From assembly GCA_015296085.1 (NCBI GenBank), contig DVDT01000005.1, positions 62,001 through 126,000 of the forward strand: a stretch of 64,000 nucleotides of DNA, written 5' to 3'. Under the pieces are notes generated by a model. The model had not been told where the DNA came from and searched no databases. It saw nothing but the letters and a program-made list of their open reading frames with translations. Both the position numbers and the translations under genes were made by a program. This document shows, piece after piece, positions 26,104 to 35,485 of this stretch (position 1 is its first letter; each line of letters opens with the position of its first letter). The DNA comes from Trichormus sp. M33_DOE_039. Lineage in GTDB: Bacteria; Cyanobacteriota; Cyanobacteriia; Cyanobacteriales; Nostocaceae.

Positions 26104-29100
26104 ATGGTTCGAGAGCTGGAAATCAAACGTCAGGGTGCAAGGTTTCCCGAAACCGCACCAGCTGCAAATCCTGTATTTTTTAGAACTTATAGCCGCCGTA
26201 CAGAGGCGGGTTTAAGAGAAACTTGGGATGAAGTGTGCGATCGCACTATCCAAGGTTTAGTGGAGTTAGGTAAACTGACTCCCCAAGAAGCCGCTATTTT
26301 AGAAAAAACCCAGCGTAACTTACAAGCCCTACCCAGTGGGCGTTGGTTGTGGGTAGGCGGTACAGATTGGATTAACAAATCCAAAAACTTTTCCGGCGCG
26401 TATAATTGCACCTCTACTAATCTGCGAGACTGGAACGCCTTCGGGTTAATGATGAATCTCGCCATGATGGGTTGCGGGACGGGAGCAGTTATAGAACCAC
26501 AGTATATTAATCAACTGCCTCCCATCCGTAATCGTCTCCATGTAACTGTACACGGGGATGTTGGTAATACAGCAAAAGAATTACGTCGTGAATATACACA
26601 AACCCATATAGAAGGTAACAGCGTTACTATTCATGTCGGAGATAGTCGAGAAGGTTGGGTGGCATCCTACCAAACCTTATTGGAACTTTCTACAGATGAA
26701 AGATTTACTGAGGAAGTACAAGTAATAGTTGACGTTAGCGATGTCCGCCAAGCTGGGGAAACCCTCAAAGGTTTTGGTGGAGTGGCGAATCCAGTGAAAT
26801 TACCTGGACTATATCAGCGTTGTGCCTCTATTCTCAATAAAGCTGTTGGTAGACAATTAACTTCTGTAGAATGCTGTCTATTAATTGACGAAGCGGCTGT
26901 AACAATTGTTGCTGGTAATATTCGCCGTTGTCTCCCAGAGGATGCTTTAGTTCATACATCCCAAGGTTTAGTTCCCATTCGGGATGTACAAGTGGGTGAT
27001 TTGGTGCAAACACCTTTAGGATTTCGGCGAGTCGTAGATAAATTTGACCAAGGCTTGCAAGATGTCTACGAACTTGAAACCAATGCTACTTACCCCAGAG
27101 CAACTTTGAACCATCGCCAAGCCGTGCTAGCCGATGCTAAGGGTGGCATTGTTTGGAAATATTTTAATAGTTTGGTGGCAGGCGATCGCCTACTGCACAA
27201 CAAGCAAGTTTTACCAGGCACAGTTACCCATTTACCACCTGATTTTACGGAATCTCGACCCTCTCAAAGTCGCACAGCTAAAACTTTTGTTGTTCCCGAA
27301 CTCACTGCGGAAGTAGCTTGGCTCATTGGGTTTACTCATGGTGATGGCTATGTAGCTCTTGGTCGCAATAAATACGATAAACCCTATGGTCGTATTGAGT
27401 GGTCAATGAACAGCTTGGATGCACAACTCACAAGTAGAATGCAAGCCAAAATTGATACTGCTTTAGCTTTATTTGGCTTGAGTGCTGTTCACACCATTAC
27501 TAAAGGCGAAAACACAGCCAAATCTATCTGTTCATCAATTCGCCTAGCTGAGTATTTTCATCGTTACATCAAACAGCCTAATATTCCTCTCACAGTTCCT
27601 AGCTTCATTTTGCAAGGTTCAGTAGATATTCGGGCTGCTTACCTGGCGGGTTTAATGGACAGCGATGGCGGTGTCAATAACCGACCTCCTCATTTAGTAA
27701 CCTCAGTTTATCGGTCATTTATCAGACAAGTCAGCGTAGTGCTATCTAGTTTGGGTATTGCTGGCAGACTTACTACAACTTATCCACAAAATTCCAGTTG
27801 GCAAGTTAAGTACAACTTGACAATTCCTGCCCTCAAGGAGCGTTATAACAGCCTCATTGCGCCCCACTCAGCTAAAGGTGAACTACGGCGAGGTTTGAAG
27901 ATGTATGGTTTCACCGTTCCTGGTGTAATCATGCGGGAAGCTTACACCTACAGCGAAATGCGGGAGATGGGTTTTCAAGGTTCTCGGACTGTAGATGCCA
28001 ATTATGAACGTTACATTGCTGAGGCAGATATTTCCTTAGATATTCCCGTCACTGTTAAAGGTTTGGGCAGTTACGATCATGTCCAAACTTATGATATTGA
28101 AGTGGAAGAAGCCCACTGTTTCTACTGCGATGGATACTTAACGCATAACAGTGCCGGAATGCGTCAGTTCATATCTGATGATGAACAAGGCGCAACTGCC
28201 AAAGATAATCTCTGGCAACAAGATGAAAATGGCAACTGGCGCATAGATCCTGAGCGCGATGCTTTACGTATGGCGAACCACACCAGAGTGTTTCACCGCA
28301 AGCCAACCCTAGAAGAATGTATTAATGCTGTACGTAAGCAATATTACAGTGGTGAGGGTGCAATTCAGTGGGCTGGAGAAGCTGTTGCTAGAGCTAACTG
28401 TGATTTGTTAACTACACAAGCGTTGAAAGCTGATTTTATCAAAGCTTACGAAAAAGGGACAGCTAAAGATTGGTTAAAAGAACGCCATCCTCATCTGGAT
28501 GCTGATGAACTAGAGCATCGTTTGGCTCGTTATGGTTTAAATCCTTGTGGAGAAATTATAGGTAGTGACTTCCACTGTAATTTATCTGAAATTCACCTTA
28601 ATCAAATTGATCCATTTAACCATAAAGAACAAGAGGAAGCTTTCACTGCTGGGGCGTTATCTGTAGCGTCACTTTTAAATCATCAATTCCAAGAACAACG
28701 CTATCAATATAGTCGGGAATTAGACCCAATTGTTGGGGTTTCTTTTACTGGTTTATTTGATTTCTTTGTCCATGCTTTTGGTGTGGATTGGTTGCGGTGG
28801 TGGGAAGCAGGCAGACCTGAAACACCTCAAGGATTGGCATTTAAACACCGGGAAGCAGAATATTTAACCTCTTGGAAAGAAATTGTGCAGCGTGTGGTGT
28901 GGGATTATTGCGATCGCCACAATATCAAACGCCCAAATCGTTGCACAACTGTCCAACCCAGTGGCACAAAATCGCTATTAACTGGTGCTAGTCCCGGATG
29001 GCATCCCCCCAAAGCGCAACGCTTTATTCGCCGGATTACTTGCCGTAAAAATGATCCAGTGGCTTTGGCTTGTCTGGAGTACGGTTACAGCATTATTCCT

Positions 29101-29622
29101 TCCCAATCAGATAAAGATGAACAGGGGAATTTACTCAATGATCCCTTTGATCCCAGAGTCACCGAATGGCTAGTAGAAATTCCTGTGGCTGTATCTTGGG
29201 CTGATTTACCGGGTGCTGATGTAATTGATATCAGCAAATTTAATGCGATCGCTCAAATGGATTTCTATATGCAGGTGCAGAAATTCTATGTAACTCACAA
29301 CACCTCTGCCACTATCGAGTTAAGAGAACACGAAGTGGAAACTTTGGGAACTCGCATTTGGGAAGCGATTCAAAATGATGAAGGTTACATGAGTGCTGCA
29401 CTACTAGCTAGATTTGACGATCATCAAACCTTCCCCCGTTTGCCATTTGAGCCTATCTCCAAACAGGAGTATGAGCAGATGATGCAAGCCGTAGCAGCAC
29501 GCCGCAAAACCGATGATTTCTACACTGTCTTAAGTCGCTACGACTTTGGCGATTTAATGGAAGTCGGCCCAGCAGGCTGTGACTCTGATAAGTGCATGAT
29601 GCCTGAACAAAGTCCGAATTAA
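26104..29622 (+). CDS. nrdJ: adenosylcobalamin-dependent (class II) ribonucleotide reductase with intein
   Basis: This B12-dependent ribonucleoside-triphosphate reductase makes deoxyribonucleotides. The start at ATG 26104 (MVRELEIKRQGARFPETAPAANPVFFRT) fits the family. A TTG at 26059 would add 15 residues. The reductase reads through TDWINKSKNFSGAYNCTSTN, MMNLAMMGCGTGAVIEP and AGNIRR. It is then interrupted by a 407-residue intein and resumes at SAGMRQFISDDEQGA, NPCGEI, the TTVQPSGTKSLLTGASPG loop and the C-terminal redox cysteines CDSDKCMMP. Without the intein the enzyme is about 765 aa, normal for this family. An intact splice site predicts a functional enzyme. Confidence 0.95.
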   Translation: MVRELEIKRQGARFPETAPAANPVFFRTYSRRTEAGLRETWDEVCDRTIQGLVELGKLTPQEAAILEKTQRNLQALPSGRWLWVGGTDWINKSKNFSGAYNCTSTNLRDWNAFGLMMNLAMMGCGTGAVIEPQYINQLPPIRNRLHVTVHGDVGNTAKELRREYTQTHIEGNSVTIHVGDSREGWVASYQTLLELSTDERFTEEVQVIVDVSDVRQAGETLKGFGGVANPVKLPGLYQRCASILNKAVGRQLTSVECCLLIDEAAVTIVAGNIRRCLPEDALVHTSQGLVPIRDVQVGDLVQTPLGFRRVVDKFDQGLQDVYELETNATYPRATLNHRQAVLADAKGGIVWKYFNSLVAGDRLLHNKQVLPGTVTHLPPDFTESRPSQSRTAKTFVVPELTAEVAWLIGFTHGDGYVALGRNKYDKPYGRIEWSMNSLDAQLTSRMQAKIDTALALFGLSAVHTITKGENTAKSICSSIRLAEYFHRYIKQPNIPLTVPSFILQGSVDIRAAYLAGLMDSDGGVNNRPPHLVTSVYRSFIRQVSVVLSSLGIAGRLTTTYPQNSSWQVKYNLTIPALKERYNSLIAPHSAKGELRRGLKMYGFTVPGVIMREAYTYSEMREMGFQGSRTVDANYERYIAEADISLDIPVTVKGLGSYDHVQTYDIEVEEAHCFYCDGYLTHNSAGMRQFISDDEQGATAKDNLWQQDENGNWRIDPERDALRMANHTRVFHRKPTLEECINAVRKQYYSGEGAIQWAGEAVARANCDLLTTQALKADFIKAYEKGTAKDWLKERHPHLDADELEHRLARYGLNPCGEIIGSDFHCNLSEIHLNQIDPFNHKEQEEAFTAGALSVASLLNHQFQEQRYQYSRELDPIVGVSFTGLFDFFVHAFGVDWLRWWEAGRPETPQGLAFKHREAEYLTSWKEIVQRVVWDYCDRHNIKRPNRCTTVQPSGTKSLLTGASPGWHPPKAQRFIRRITCRKNDPVALACLEYGYSIIPSQSDKDEQGNLLNDPFDPRVTEWLVEIPVAVSWADLPGADVIDISKFNAIAQMDFYMQVQKFYVTHNTSATIELREHEVETLGTRIWEAIQNDEGYMSAALLARFDDHQTFPRLPFEPISKQEYEQMMQAVAARRKTDDFYTVLSRYDFGDLMEVGPAGCDSDKCMMPEQSPN
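26929..28149 (+). mobile_element. LAGLIDADG-type intein inside nrdJ
   Basis: The in-frame insert of 407 codons begins with Cys (CLPEDALVHTSQGLVPIRD, block A). It continues with TYPRATLNHRQAVLA (block B, with the Thr-x-x-His-type His). It has two dodecapeptide endonuclease motifs, WLIGFTHGDGYVALG and YLAGLMDSDGGVNN. It ends with YDIEVEEAHCFYCDGYLTHN before a Ser (the +1 nucleophile, AGT 28150). Removal rejoins GNIRR to SAGMRQF, a conserved reductase motif. Such elements self-splice and can home through their endonuclease. Both acidic catalytic positions (HGDG and DSDG) are present, so homing activity is possible. It is of the RIR class known in Anabaena/Nostoc. Confidence 0.95.
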
Positions 29623-29629
29623 AAGTCTT

Positions 29630-29687
29630 GGTTGTCGTTAACTGTTGACTGTTGACTGTTGACTGTTGACAGTTAACTGAAACCAAG
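29630..29687. repeat. TGTTGAC heptamer repeat with flanking inverted arms after nrdJ
   Basis: Four or more tandem TTGACTG units lie between GTTAACTG and CAGTTAAC, and outside these between CTTGGTT and AACCAAG. The structure is a hairpin with a tandem-repeat loop just after the nrdJ stop and may serve as terminator. The same word makes the palindrome at 7051-7081 and a repeat inside cobB. Confidence 0.65.
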
Positions 29688-29751
29688 CCGAATTTCCACG
29701 TTACGATTAGTAAATAAATCCTAATTTTCGCAAAAATTGTAGGAGAGTCTA

Positions 29752-29967
29752 ATGTTCATCGATGAATTGTCACCAATATTTAAGCAACTGACTCAACATC
29801 CAGCTTCTTTTTTTGGGGGGTTTGTCTCTGGTGTGCTGCGACTCAACCTTGCAGATGATCCTGTCAAAAGTTGGTTAAATAAGCAATTAGACACTAGTTA
29901 TCCATCCCAAACAACTGAAGCCCGTAACGGCAAAGCTACCGGGCCACAGTCAATCACAATTGACTAA
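29752..29967 (+). CDS. conserved small hypothetical protein (71 aa)
   Basis: The 71-residue protein starts MFIDELSPIFKQLTQHPASFFGGFVSGVLRLNL, with one mildly hydrophobic Gly-rich segment (FFGGFVSGVL). It is followed by DDPVKSWLNKQL and a polar tail. A good ribosome site (TAGGAGAG) precedes the ATG. It looks like one of the short conserved cyanobacterial proteins without known function. It is probably a gene of its own downstream of nrdJ. Confidence 0.65.
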   Translation: MFIDELSPIFKQLTQHPASFFGGFVSGVLRLNLADDPVKSWLNKQLDTSYPSQTTEARNGKATGPQSITID

Positions 29968-30040
29968 AATCAAAACTGAACCGAAAGACTCTTCAACGTG
30001 GAGGGTGTAAGATTTTGAAACCCTACACCCCCACACCCTA

Positions 30041-32626
30041 CTACAGCCAATTACCCACCAACACATAAGCAGCCCAATAAGCAGGGCGACTGTAGTTAGG
30101 ATACGTTTCTAGTAATTTAACTTGAGCGCGACGTAGGGCTTCGGCTTTACTGACTTTACGCGTCACTAATTCACGGTAAAATTCACCAACTAAAATAGCC
30201 GTAGATTGATCATTAATATGCCACAGTGAAGCAACGGTACTGCGTGCGCCTGCTTTAATGGATGCGCCAGCTAAACCTAATGTGGCGCGGTTGTCTCCTG
30301 TGGCGGTTTGGCAAGCACTTAAAACCAATAATTCTAAGATTTGCGCGCTAGTTTCACTCTGGGTGCGGAGTAACTGATCAAATTGCAAAACGTTAATGAA
30401 ACCATCAGTGGCTAAAATAAATGTATCTTCTGGGCGTGAACTGAATTGTCCGTGAGTGGCTAAATGTAAGACGTTAAAAGGAATAGTATTAACGTTTTTT
30501 TCGAGACTTTTGCTAGTAAAGTCTTGGTCTAGCAACTTTTTAGTAGATGCTGCGGTTTGAGTAATCAAGTCAAATTCTAAGTTGATTCCTGGTAAGGGGG
30601 GAAATCCGGGAAACTCTGGCGGTGGTTGGACTAAACCCGCAGCCAGTACACTTACAGGTTTTTGCGCTAACGGTTGCGGTGTCAATAACTGAAGCCCTAA
30701 ACTTAGAGCGATCGCATATTTTTCTACCAGATATTTCTCACCGTCGTAAAGCGCGCCTAGTGGTATATTTCGTAATGCGCCATCTAGTACAAATACTAGG
30801 GTATCAACTTTACTGGTGGCTAAATCCGATGTAATGGGTTGAATTAACCAGTTATAAACTTCTTGGGAAAGGGCTTTGACTTCTTCATCTCTATCTGGTT
30901 CTAAAATATACTCGCGTAGTTCTCCCAAGGTGCGCTCAACTTCTACCTGCGATTTGTTGACTGTATAATGGCGCAGTGGTTGCTGCGGAATTTTCACAAT
31001 GATGTGGAGTTGTTCCGGGAGAATAATCGGATAGAGGATAGCAGTGTTGGGATTTTCCGCATCTACTATTCGATCTAACAACACCTTCTGTCCTTGCAGA
31101 CAGGCTTCGCGGAAAAAGTTATCGAGTTCGGCTAACTGTAAGGCTTCTATGCGGGTTCTGGCTTTCTCTAAGGTTTGGATGTCGGGTGTTTTGCCAGAAT
31201 TTTGCAACAGTAAAGCCACCGACTCACGATAAATTGGTTCTACATTGTCACGGAAATTAAATTGAATATCTTGATTGACTGCTACTAAATCAGTCCGCAG
31301 TAAATTTAATGTTTCTACAGCTGCATCATAGGCAGCGATCGCTACTGTAAAATTACTTTGGGCTTTGAATAATCTACCTAATTGCCATTGCCACAAATAA
31401 GCAATTTCCGGTGCGTTGCTAGTTTGCGCTAACATCAAAGCCTGTTGAGTCAGATTAATCGCCTCAGTCAATTGTTGTGTTTTTTCATACAAATTTCCCA
31501 AATTACCCAAAGCAAAAGCTTCGGCGCGAATATCATCTAAACTCCGGGCTTGTTGTACGGATGTAGCCAAAAGTGGAGCAATTTGCGATTTGGGAGCATT
31601 TAAAGTGTCTAAACTGTGCGCTAAGTTAATCCGGGTGTAAATTGATGGGCGTGAGGGCGGGAGTTGTGCAAGCTGAGATTGAATTTCAGGGATTAAAGTT
31701 TGTGCGGTTGATAATTTTTTTTCCTCAATGAGTAAATTTAGATGATTGAGGCGGGCTTGCAGTTTAGTTAGGGGTGAAGGTGATATATCAAAGGTTTGTT
31801 GGTAAAATGCGATCGCCTGGGTAATTTGTTGTTGACTCCGTGCATTATTACCTAAACTGAGCAAGCTTAAAGCTATATTTTCCGGTGATTTTAATCTTTG
31901 GTGAATCGCTAAACTTTCTTCTAAAGCCAGTCGAGATTTTTTCAAATCTCCCACATTTTCTAATGTATTACCAAGAGACAATAAAACTGCTGCCTTTGCT
32001 AAAGAATCACCTTGAGATCCTAAAGTTTTATTTACCTGTTCTAGTTTCTCGATGGCTTGGAGATTAAAGCCTTGATTGCGTAATGCTTGCGCTTGTGAAA
32101 TGAGCGACTGAGCAACACCATTTTTATCATCTATTTTGGTGTAAAAATTTTCCGTTTGTTTCCAAGTATTAAGAGCTAATTCTGGTTTCCCTGTCAACAG
32201 ATATAATCGGGCTTGAATATCTAAAGTTTGAGCTAAGACAGATAAATTTTTATTGGTTGTTAATCTTTTGGGAAATCCTTGTAAATCTAAACTATTAGTA
32301 ATAGCTAACTGGGCTTGTTGCCAATCACCAAGTTGTTGATAAGCTAGAGAAAGATTACTTAAAGCCACAGCTTGTTTTAAAGTATCTCCCTGCTGTTGAT
32401 ATTCTGAAATTGCTTGTTGTAAAACCTTTACAGCATCAGTAAATCTACCATTTTCATATAATGTTTGACTATCAGCAATTTTAGATTGTGAATCTTGAAT
32501 AATTATCTTTTGTTGATAACTACTTGCTAAAACTGGAGTCACCAAAATACATATAAATATAGTAAAAACAGCCAAAAAACAAAAATTTACAATTTTCCTA
32601 TTGTTATATTTTGTATGTTTCACCAC
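30041..32626 (-). CDS. TPR-CHAT protein (caspase-like protease family), exported
   Basis: The 861-residue protein has an N-terminal hydrophobic signal or anchor (about 10-35, VNFCFLAVFTIFICILVTPVLA). Ten or so TPR repeats follow (about 48-440). A C-terminal CHAT domain (about 560-861) has the His of LHLATHGQF (His725) and the Cys of LSACQTATG (Cys772), the catalytic pair of separase/caspase-like peptidases. CHAT proteases are known in Craspase (TPR-CHAT) and other prokaryotic systems. Here the protein is probably periplasmic, and its target is unknown. The GTG start has GGGAGGGGG upstream. It lies downstream of DUF1822 and the sigma-like gene on the same strand, with a repeat-filled 320-bp gap. 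Confidence 0.88.
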   Translation of the reverse strand: MVKHTKYNNRKIVNFCFLAVFTIFICILVTPVLASSYQQKIIIQDSQSKIADSQTLYENGRFTDAVKVLQQAISEYQQQGDTLKQAVALSNLSLAYQQLGDWQQAQLAITNSLDLQGFPKRLTTNKNLSVLAQTLDIQARLYLLTGKPELALNTWKQTENFYTKIDDKNGVAQSLISQAQALRNQGFNLQAIEKLEQVNKTLGSQGDSLAKAAVLLSLGNTLENVGDLKKSRLALEESLAIHQRLKSPENIALSLLSLGNNARSQQQITQAIAFYQQTFDISPSPLTKLQARLNHLNLLIEEKKLSTAQTLIPEIQSQLAQLPPSRPSIYTRINLAHSLDTLNAPKSQIAPLLATSVQQARSLDDIRAEAFALGNLGNLYEKTQQLTEAINLTQQALMLAQTSNAPEIAYLWQWQLGRLFKAQSNFTVAIAAYDAAVETLNLLRTDLVAVNQDIQFNFRDNVEPIYRESVALLLQNSGKTPDIQTLEKARTRIEALQLAELDNFFREACLQGQKVLLDRIVDAENPNTAILYPIILPEQLHIIVKIPQQPLRHYTVNKSQVEVERTLGELREYILEPDRDEEVKALSQEVYNWLIQPITSDLATSKVDTLVFVLDGALRNIPLGALYDGEKYLVEKYAIALSLGLQLLTPQPLAQKPVSVLAAGLVQPPPEFPGFPPLPGINLEFDLITQTAASTKKLLDQDFTSKSLEKNVNTIPFNVLHLATHGQFSSRPEDTFILATDGFINVLQFDQLLRTQSETSAQILELLVLSACQTATGDNRATLGLAGASIKAGARSTVASLWHINDQSTAILVGEFYRELVTRKVSKAEALRRAQVKLLETYPNYSRPAYWAAYVLVGNWL

Positions 32627-32946
32627 TCCCCCTCCCTTCAGAAAACATTTTAAATATTAAGTTTTGTAGTGAAGATTTCAGTCCTCTCGGCGAGATGCTC
32701 CGCGAACAAAGAAGGACTAAAGTCCTTACTACAAACTCAATTACAATCATTGGTTTACATCGAATTACTGATTCTGACTTTTCTTTTCACAGGATCTAAA
32801 AACCCCTCTCCAAACCTCTCCCCTGCAAGGAGAGAGGCTTTGATTCTTGCTCCCCTTCCCTCACAGGGAAGGGGTTGGGGGTTAGGTTTAACGTTAACTT
32901 TTCCAAATAGCGCGAAAAGTCAGTTACTGATTGACTTTTGACTAAT
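32627..32946. repeat. two nested/adjacent dispersed inverted-repeat elements
   Basis: 32666-32732 has arms GTAGTGAAGATTTCAGTCCT and AGGACTAAAGTCCTTACTAC (17 of 20 paired), split by a small insert 'ctcggcgagatgctccgcgaac'. 32774-32923 is copy 2 of the MITE-like element described at 215-405, with ends CTGACTTTT and AAAAGTCAG. A related element with the first type of arms lies at 60440-60489. No gene is seen. Confidence 0.7.
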
Positions 32947-34101
32947 TTAAAACCGTAAAATTTCTCGCTCATATTCTTCAGGTAATGGTGTAACTTCCCA
33001 AACTAAGCTTTCACCTGGTTCTAACATTACTTCCACATATAATTGTTCTACAGGTGTTGTGGCTATATCCTCATTGTGAGGAAATGGTTTTAAATCCTCT
33101 GTGAGCAATCTGAGTTGAAATCCTACAGGAATCATGTCTTCTGGATTTACACTGCGTAATTCAAAACGCCAAATTTCTGCTTCTTCATTCCTAATAGGAA
33201 AAATCAGTAATTTATAAGTATTACTGTTGATTGATATTTGGCGAGATAAAAATAAATTGGTGGTGTTTTCACTCCTAGTTCTAAAAGCAAAGTTAGAATT
33301 AAACTCTAAACGTTGCCAACCAAGTATTTGAGCAAAATTGCTTACACCTTCTTCAAGCCATTGCCCTATTGATTTGGGTTGTGTCAATCCTTGGCGCAAT
33401 TCATACAAAAGTTGTCGCCAACCACCATGAGCCATTAACGCACCCCAAAGTGAAAAAGGAACTTCTAGACGGGGAAATTTTATATCTGTATTACCTAATC
33501 TTTGGAGTAAATTTTCAGCTTGATTTTGAGACAAGTTTTGTAGAGGAGAAACTGAAGCACGCGTGATTTCTTCAGGAGAAAATTGGCGAGTTACCCAAAG
33601 GATATTCAAGTCAGAAATTAACTGCTCAGATGCTAAACTGTAAGTGCGATCGCTTGCTTCATAAACCCCTAAACTTTTAATTTGTTGATGAGTTGTATAA
33701 CCAAAAACTCGCACCCAGCCTTCATCTGAATTGAACTGCACAGCCAAGTAATAGTCAGCCACCCACTCAGGAATGTCTACCCATTCTTGAGGTACACGCA
33801 ATTCATCTACATCCATTGCTAGGGTAGGAATCAGCACTAAACGAGAGTTATCAAAACTTATAGCAGTACCGTTAACTACTTCCCAAATACTCGGTAGAGC
33901 AGCTCTATTAGGATGTACTCTAGCATTTGGTGCAATTTCCGCTTGTAACCAATCTAAAAATGTGATTGAACACATTTGATTGATCAAAGCACGCTGATTA
34001 GCACCAGACGTAGAGTAGTTATGCTCTAGATTTGATGATGTCTGCACCACTTCTAGAACCAAGTCATTATCAACAGCGAAACCCACAGCAGTATCAAACA
34101 T
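32947..34101 (-). CDS. DUF1822-family protein
   Basis: The 384-residue soluble protein has no membrane span. Typical features of DUF1822 proteins are FLDWLQAEIAP, WEVVNGTAISFDNSRLVLIPT, ELRVPQEWVDIPEWVADYYLAVQ and the C-terminal LLTEDLKPFPHNEDIA and VEVMLEPGESLVWEVTPLP. Its function is unknown. It starts 4 bp after the stop of the sigma-70-like gene, so the two are translationally close and clearly one operon. In heterocystous cyanobacteria such pairs recur next to CHAT genes (from memory). Confidence 0.8.
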   Translation of the reverse strand: MFDTAVGFAVDNDLVLEVVQTSSNLEHNYSTSGANQRALINQMCSITFLDWLQAEIAPNARVHPNRAALPSIWEVVNGTAISFDNSRLVLIPTLAMDVDELRVPQEWVDIPEWVADYYLAVQFNSDEGWVRVFGYTTHQQIKSLGVYEASDRTYSLASEQLISDLNILWVTRQFSPEEITRASVSPLQNLSQNQAENLLQRLGNTDIKFPRLEVPFSLWGALMAHGGWRQLLYELRQGLTQPKSIGQWLEEGVSNFAQILGWQRLEFNSNFAFRTRSENTTNLFLSRQISINSNTYKLLIFPIRNEEAEIWRFELRSVNPEDMIPVGFQLRLLTEDLKPFPHNEDIATTPVEQLYVEVMLEPGESLVWEVTPLPEEYEREILRF

Positions 34102-34105
34102 AATC

Positions 34106-35266
34106 TCAAGAGGTTCTATAGTAATTTTTCAGCCATTCTTCTAGACTTTGACTTACGGCATCCAGTACGACGGATGTAGGGGAGATATGCAAATTATCAA
34201 TGCTCCACTGCGTTAGGGTGGTAAGTAATGAGCGTTTAACGCTGCTAAGACGGCGAGAGACTGTATATTGCTTAATTTCTAGCTGTTGGGCGATTTGTTG
34301 TTGAGTTAGCTTCTGCTCATAATAAACTTGTAGTAATTTTTGAGACTGAATATCTAACGCTGCTAAAGCATTAATCAAAACTTGATTTAATTGTGATTGT
34401 TGTGTTTGTCTGGTTTTAGCTTCCTCTTGGGCGATCATTTCTGTCAGTAACGATGCGGGTAAATCTGCGGGTAATGTATCTAATAAATTACCTGATTCTT
34501 GCCCATTAAACGGAGCATCAACAGACACAAACTTGGGGTAAAGAAAATCTCGTACAGCTTTAGCGCAGGTACTCAGCCATTGTTCCAAAGTTTCTGGAGT
34601 CAGTTGACTCAAACTTTGTCTATTATAAAGCTGAGTAATTGCCTGCCATGTCGCAGTATCTGGTTTTCCCAACTGACGGATAGTTTGGCTCTCACTGGTG
34701 TACAGTTCCTTAAAACATTCCCAAGCTAAGACATAACTGTTGACGATTTGACTATTAAAACCAGCATTTTCTAAGGAATTTACCAACCGTTTCCGACTAA
34801 TTTTATGCAGTAATGCCCAGTCAGTGCAGATATCTGCTTCCTTGACTAGACGTAGTGAGTCTTTGAGAAAACGCTCAAAAGCATATTCTGCATAGCTTTT
34901 TAAGCTTGTACTGTATTCAGGATTAAAATTTCTGAGAATTTTATGAACACAGGAAATAGCAATCTGAAAACAATCAGCTAGAGAAAATTGGCTGCTAAAG
35001 TTGATAGTTATTTTTCTCGCAACCCAGTAGCATACCTCTTGCAAATAAGCCGAAATATGTCCTACTGCTAGAGGGTTGGATTCTATTTGCCAGATTTTGT
35101 ACCAGTAAAGCACCCAAAAATTATCAGATGTTTGTTGAGGGTATGTTTCTAAGCATTTTTTTATACTTCGCTGTAGTTTACTATCTGTTACCCAAATGCT
35201 GAACCTATCTGCATCAAACTGCACAAAGGTAGAGAAGATTTCAATAATGCCCTGTCGGGGTTGCAT
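34106..35266 (-). CDS. sigma-70-like transcription factor
   Basis: The 386-residue protein has a diverged sigma region 2 in the middle (SYAEYAFERFLKDSLRLVKE). Its C-terminal region 4 helix-turn-helix (about 300-345) reads ALDIQSQKLLQVYYEQKLTQ, then QQIAQQLEIKQYTVSRRLSS. The N-terminal 150 residues are not a standard sigma domain. It is probably an alternative sigma factor or a derivative that steers transcription of this locus. The following DUF1822 gene (4 bp downstream) is a candidate partner, e.g. an anti-sigma or receptor-coupled protein, but this is a guess. It is transcribed away from the lanthipeptide precursor gene, 219 bp apart. Confidence 0.75.
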   Translation of the reverse strand: MQPRQGIIEIFSTFVQFDADRFSIWVTDSKLQRSIKKCLETYPQQTSDNFWVLYWYKIWQIESNPLAVGHISAYLQEVCYWVARKITINFSSQFSLADCFQIAISCVHKILRNFNPEYSTSLKSYAEYAFERFLKDSLRLVKEADICTDWALLHKISRKRLVNSLENAGFNSQIVNSYVLAWECFKELYTSESQTIRQLGKPDTATWQAITQLYNRQSLSQLTPETLEQWLSTCAKAVRDFLYPKFVSVDAPFNGQESGNLLDTLPADLPASLLTEMIAQEEAKTRQTQQSQLNQVLINALAALDIQSQKLLQVYYEQKLTQQQIAQQLEIKQYTVSRRLSSVKRSLLTTLTQWSIDNLHISPTSVVLDAVSQSLEEWLKNYYRTS

Positions 35267-35485
35267 GAAATTTACGTGAGTATAGAAAATTTAGAATTTA
35301 CGAGTTTCTACTTAATTGTAATACACAGCATTCCAGGTAACTTCTACATTTTTCCCAAAAAATTTTTTTACTAGGTGCATAAACCCGGAAAGGCATCGTA
35401 GAGACTCCCAGGAAGACGAAAGCACAAGGGTTACTTCCTGAAGCCAAAAGTCTCTAAAAAACATCAAAAAGTAGGAGAAAAATAA
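35267..35485 (+). promoter_or_regulatory. promoter/structured leader of the lanthipeptide operon
   Basis: The divergent 219-bp gap contains nested inverted arms: TAGAGACT (35399-35406) with AGTCTCTA (35449-35456), and inside them CAGGAAG (35409-35415) with CTTCCTG (35434-35440). It ends 17 bp before the ribosome site (GTAGGAGA). This forms a two-tier hairpin in the leader RNA. A riboswitch or regulatory hairpin is possible, but no known class was recognised. Confidence 0.55.

Noticed and set aside
35267-35485. glnA-type or cobalamin-type riboswitch in the lanthipeptide leader
   Set aside because: Some similar words occur, but the conserved core of neither class is present.
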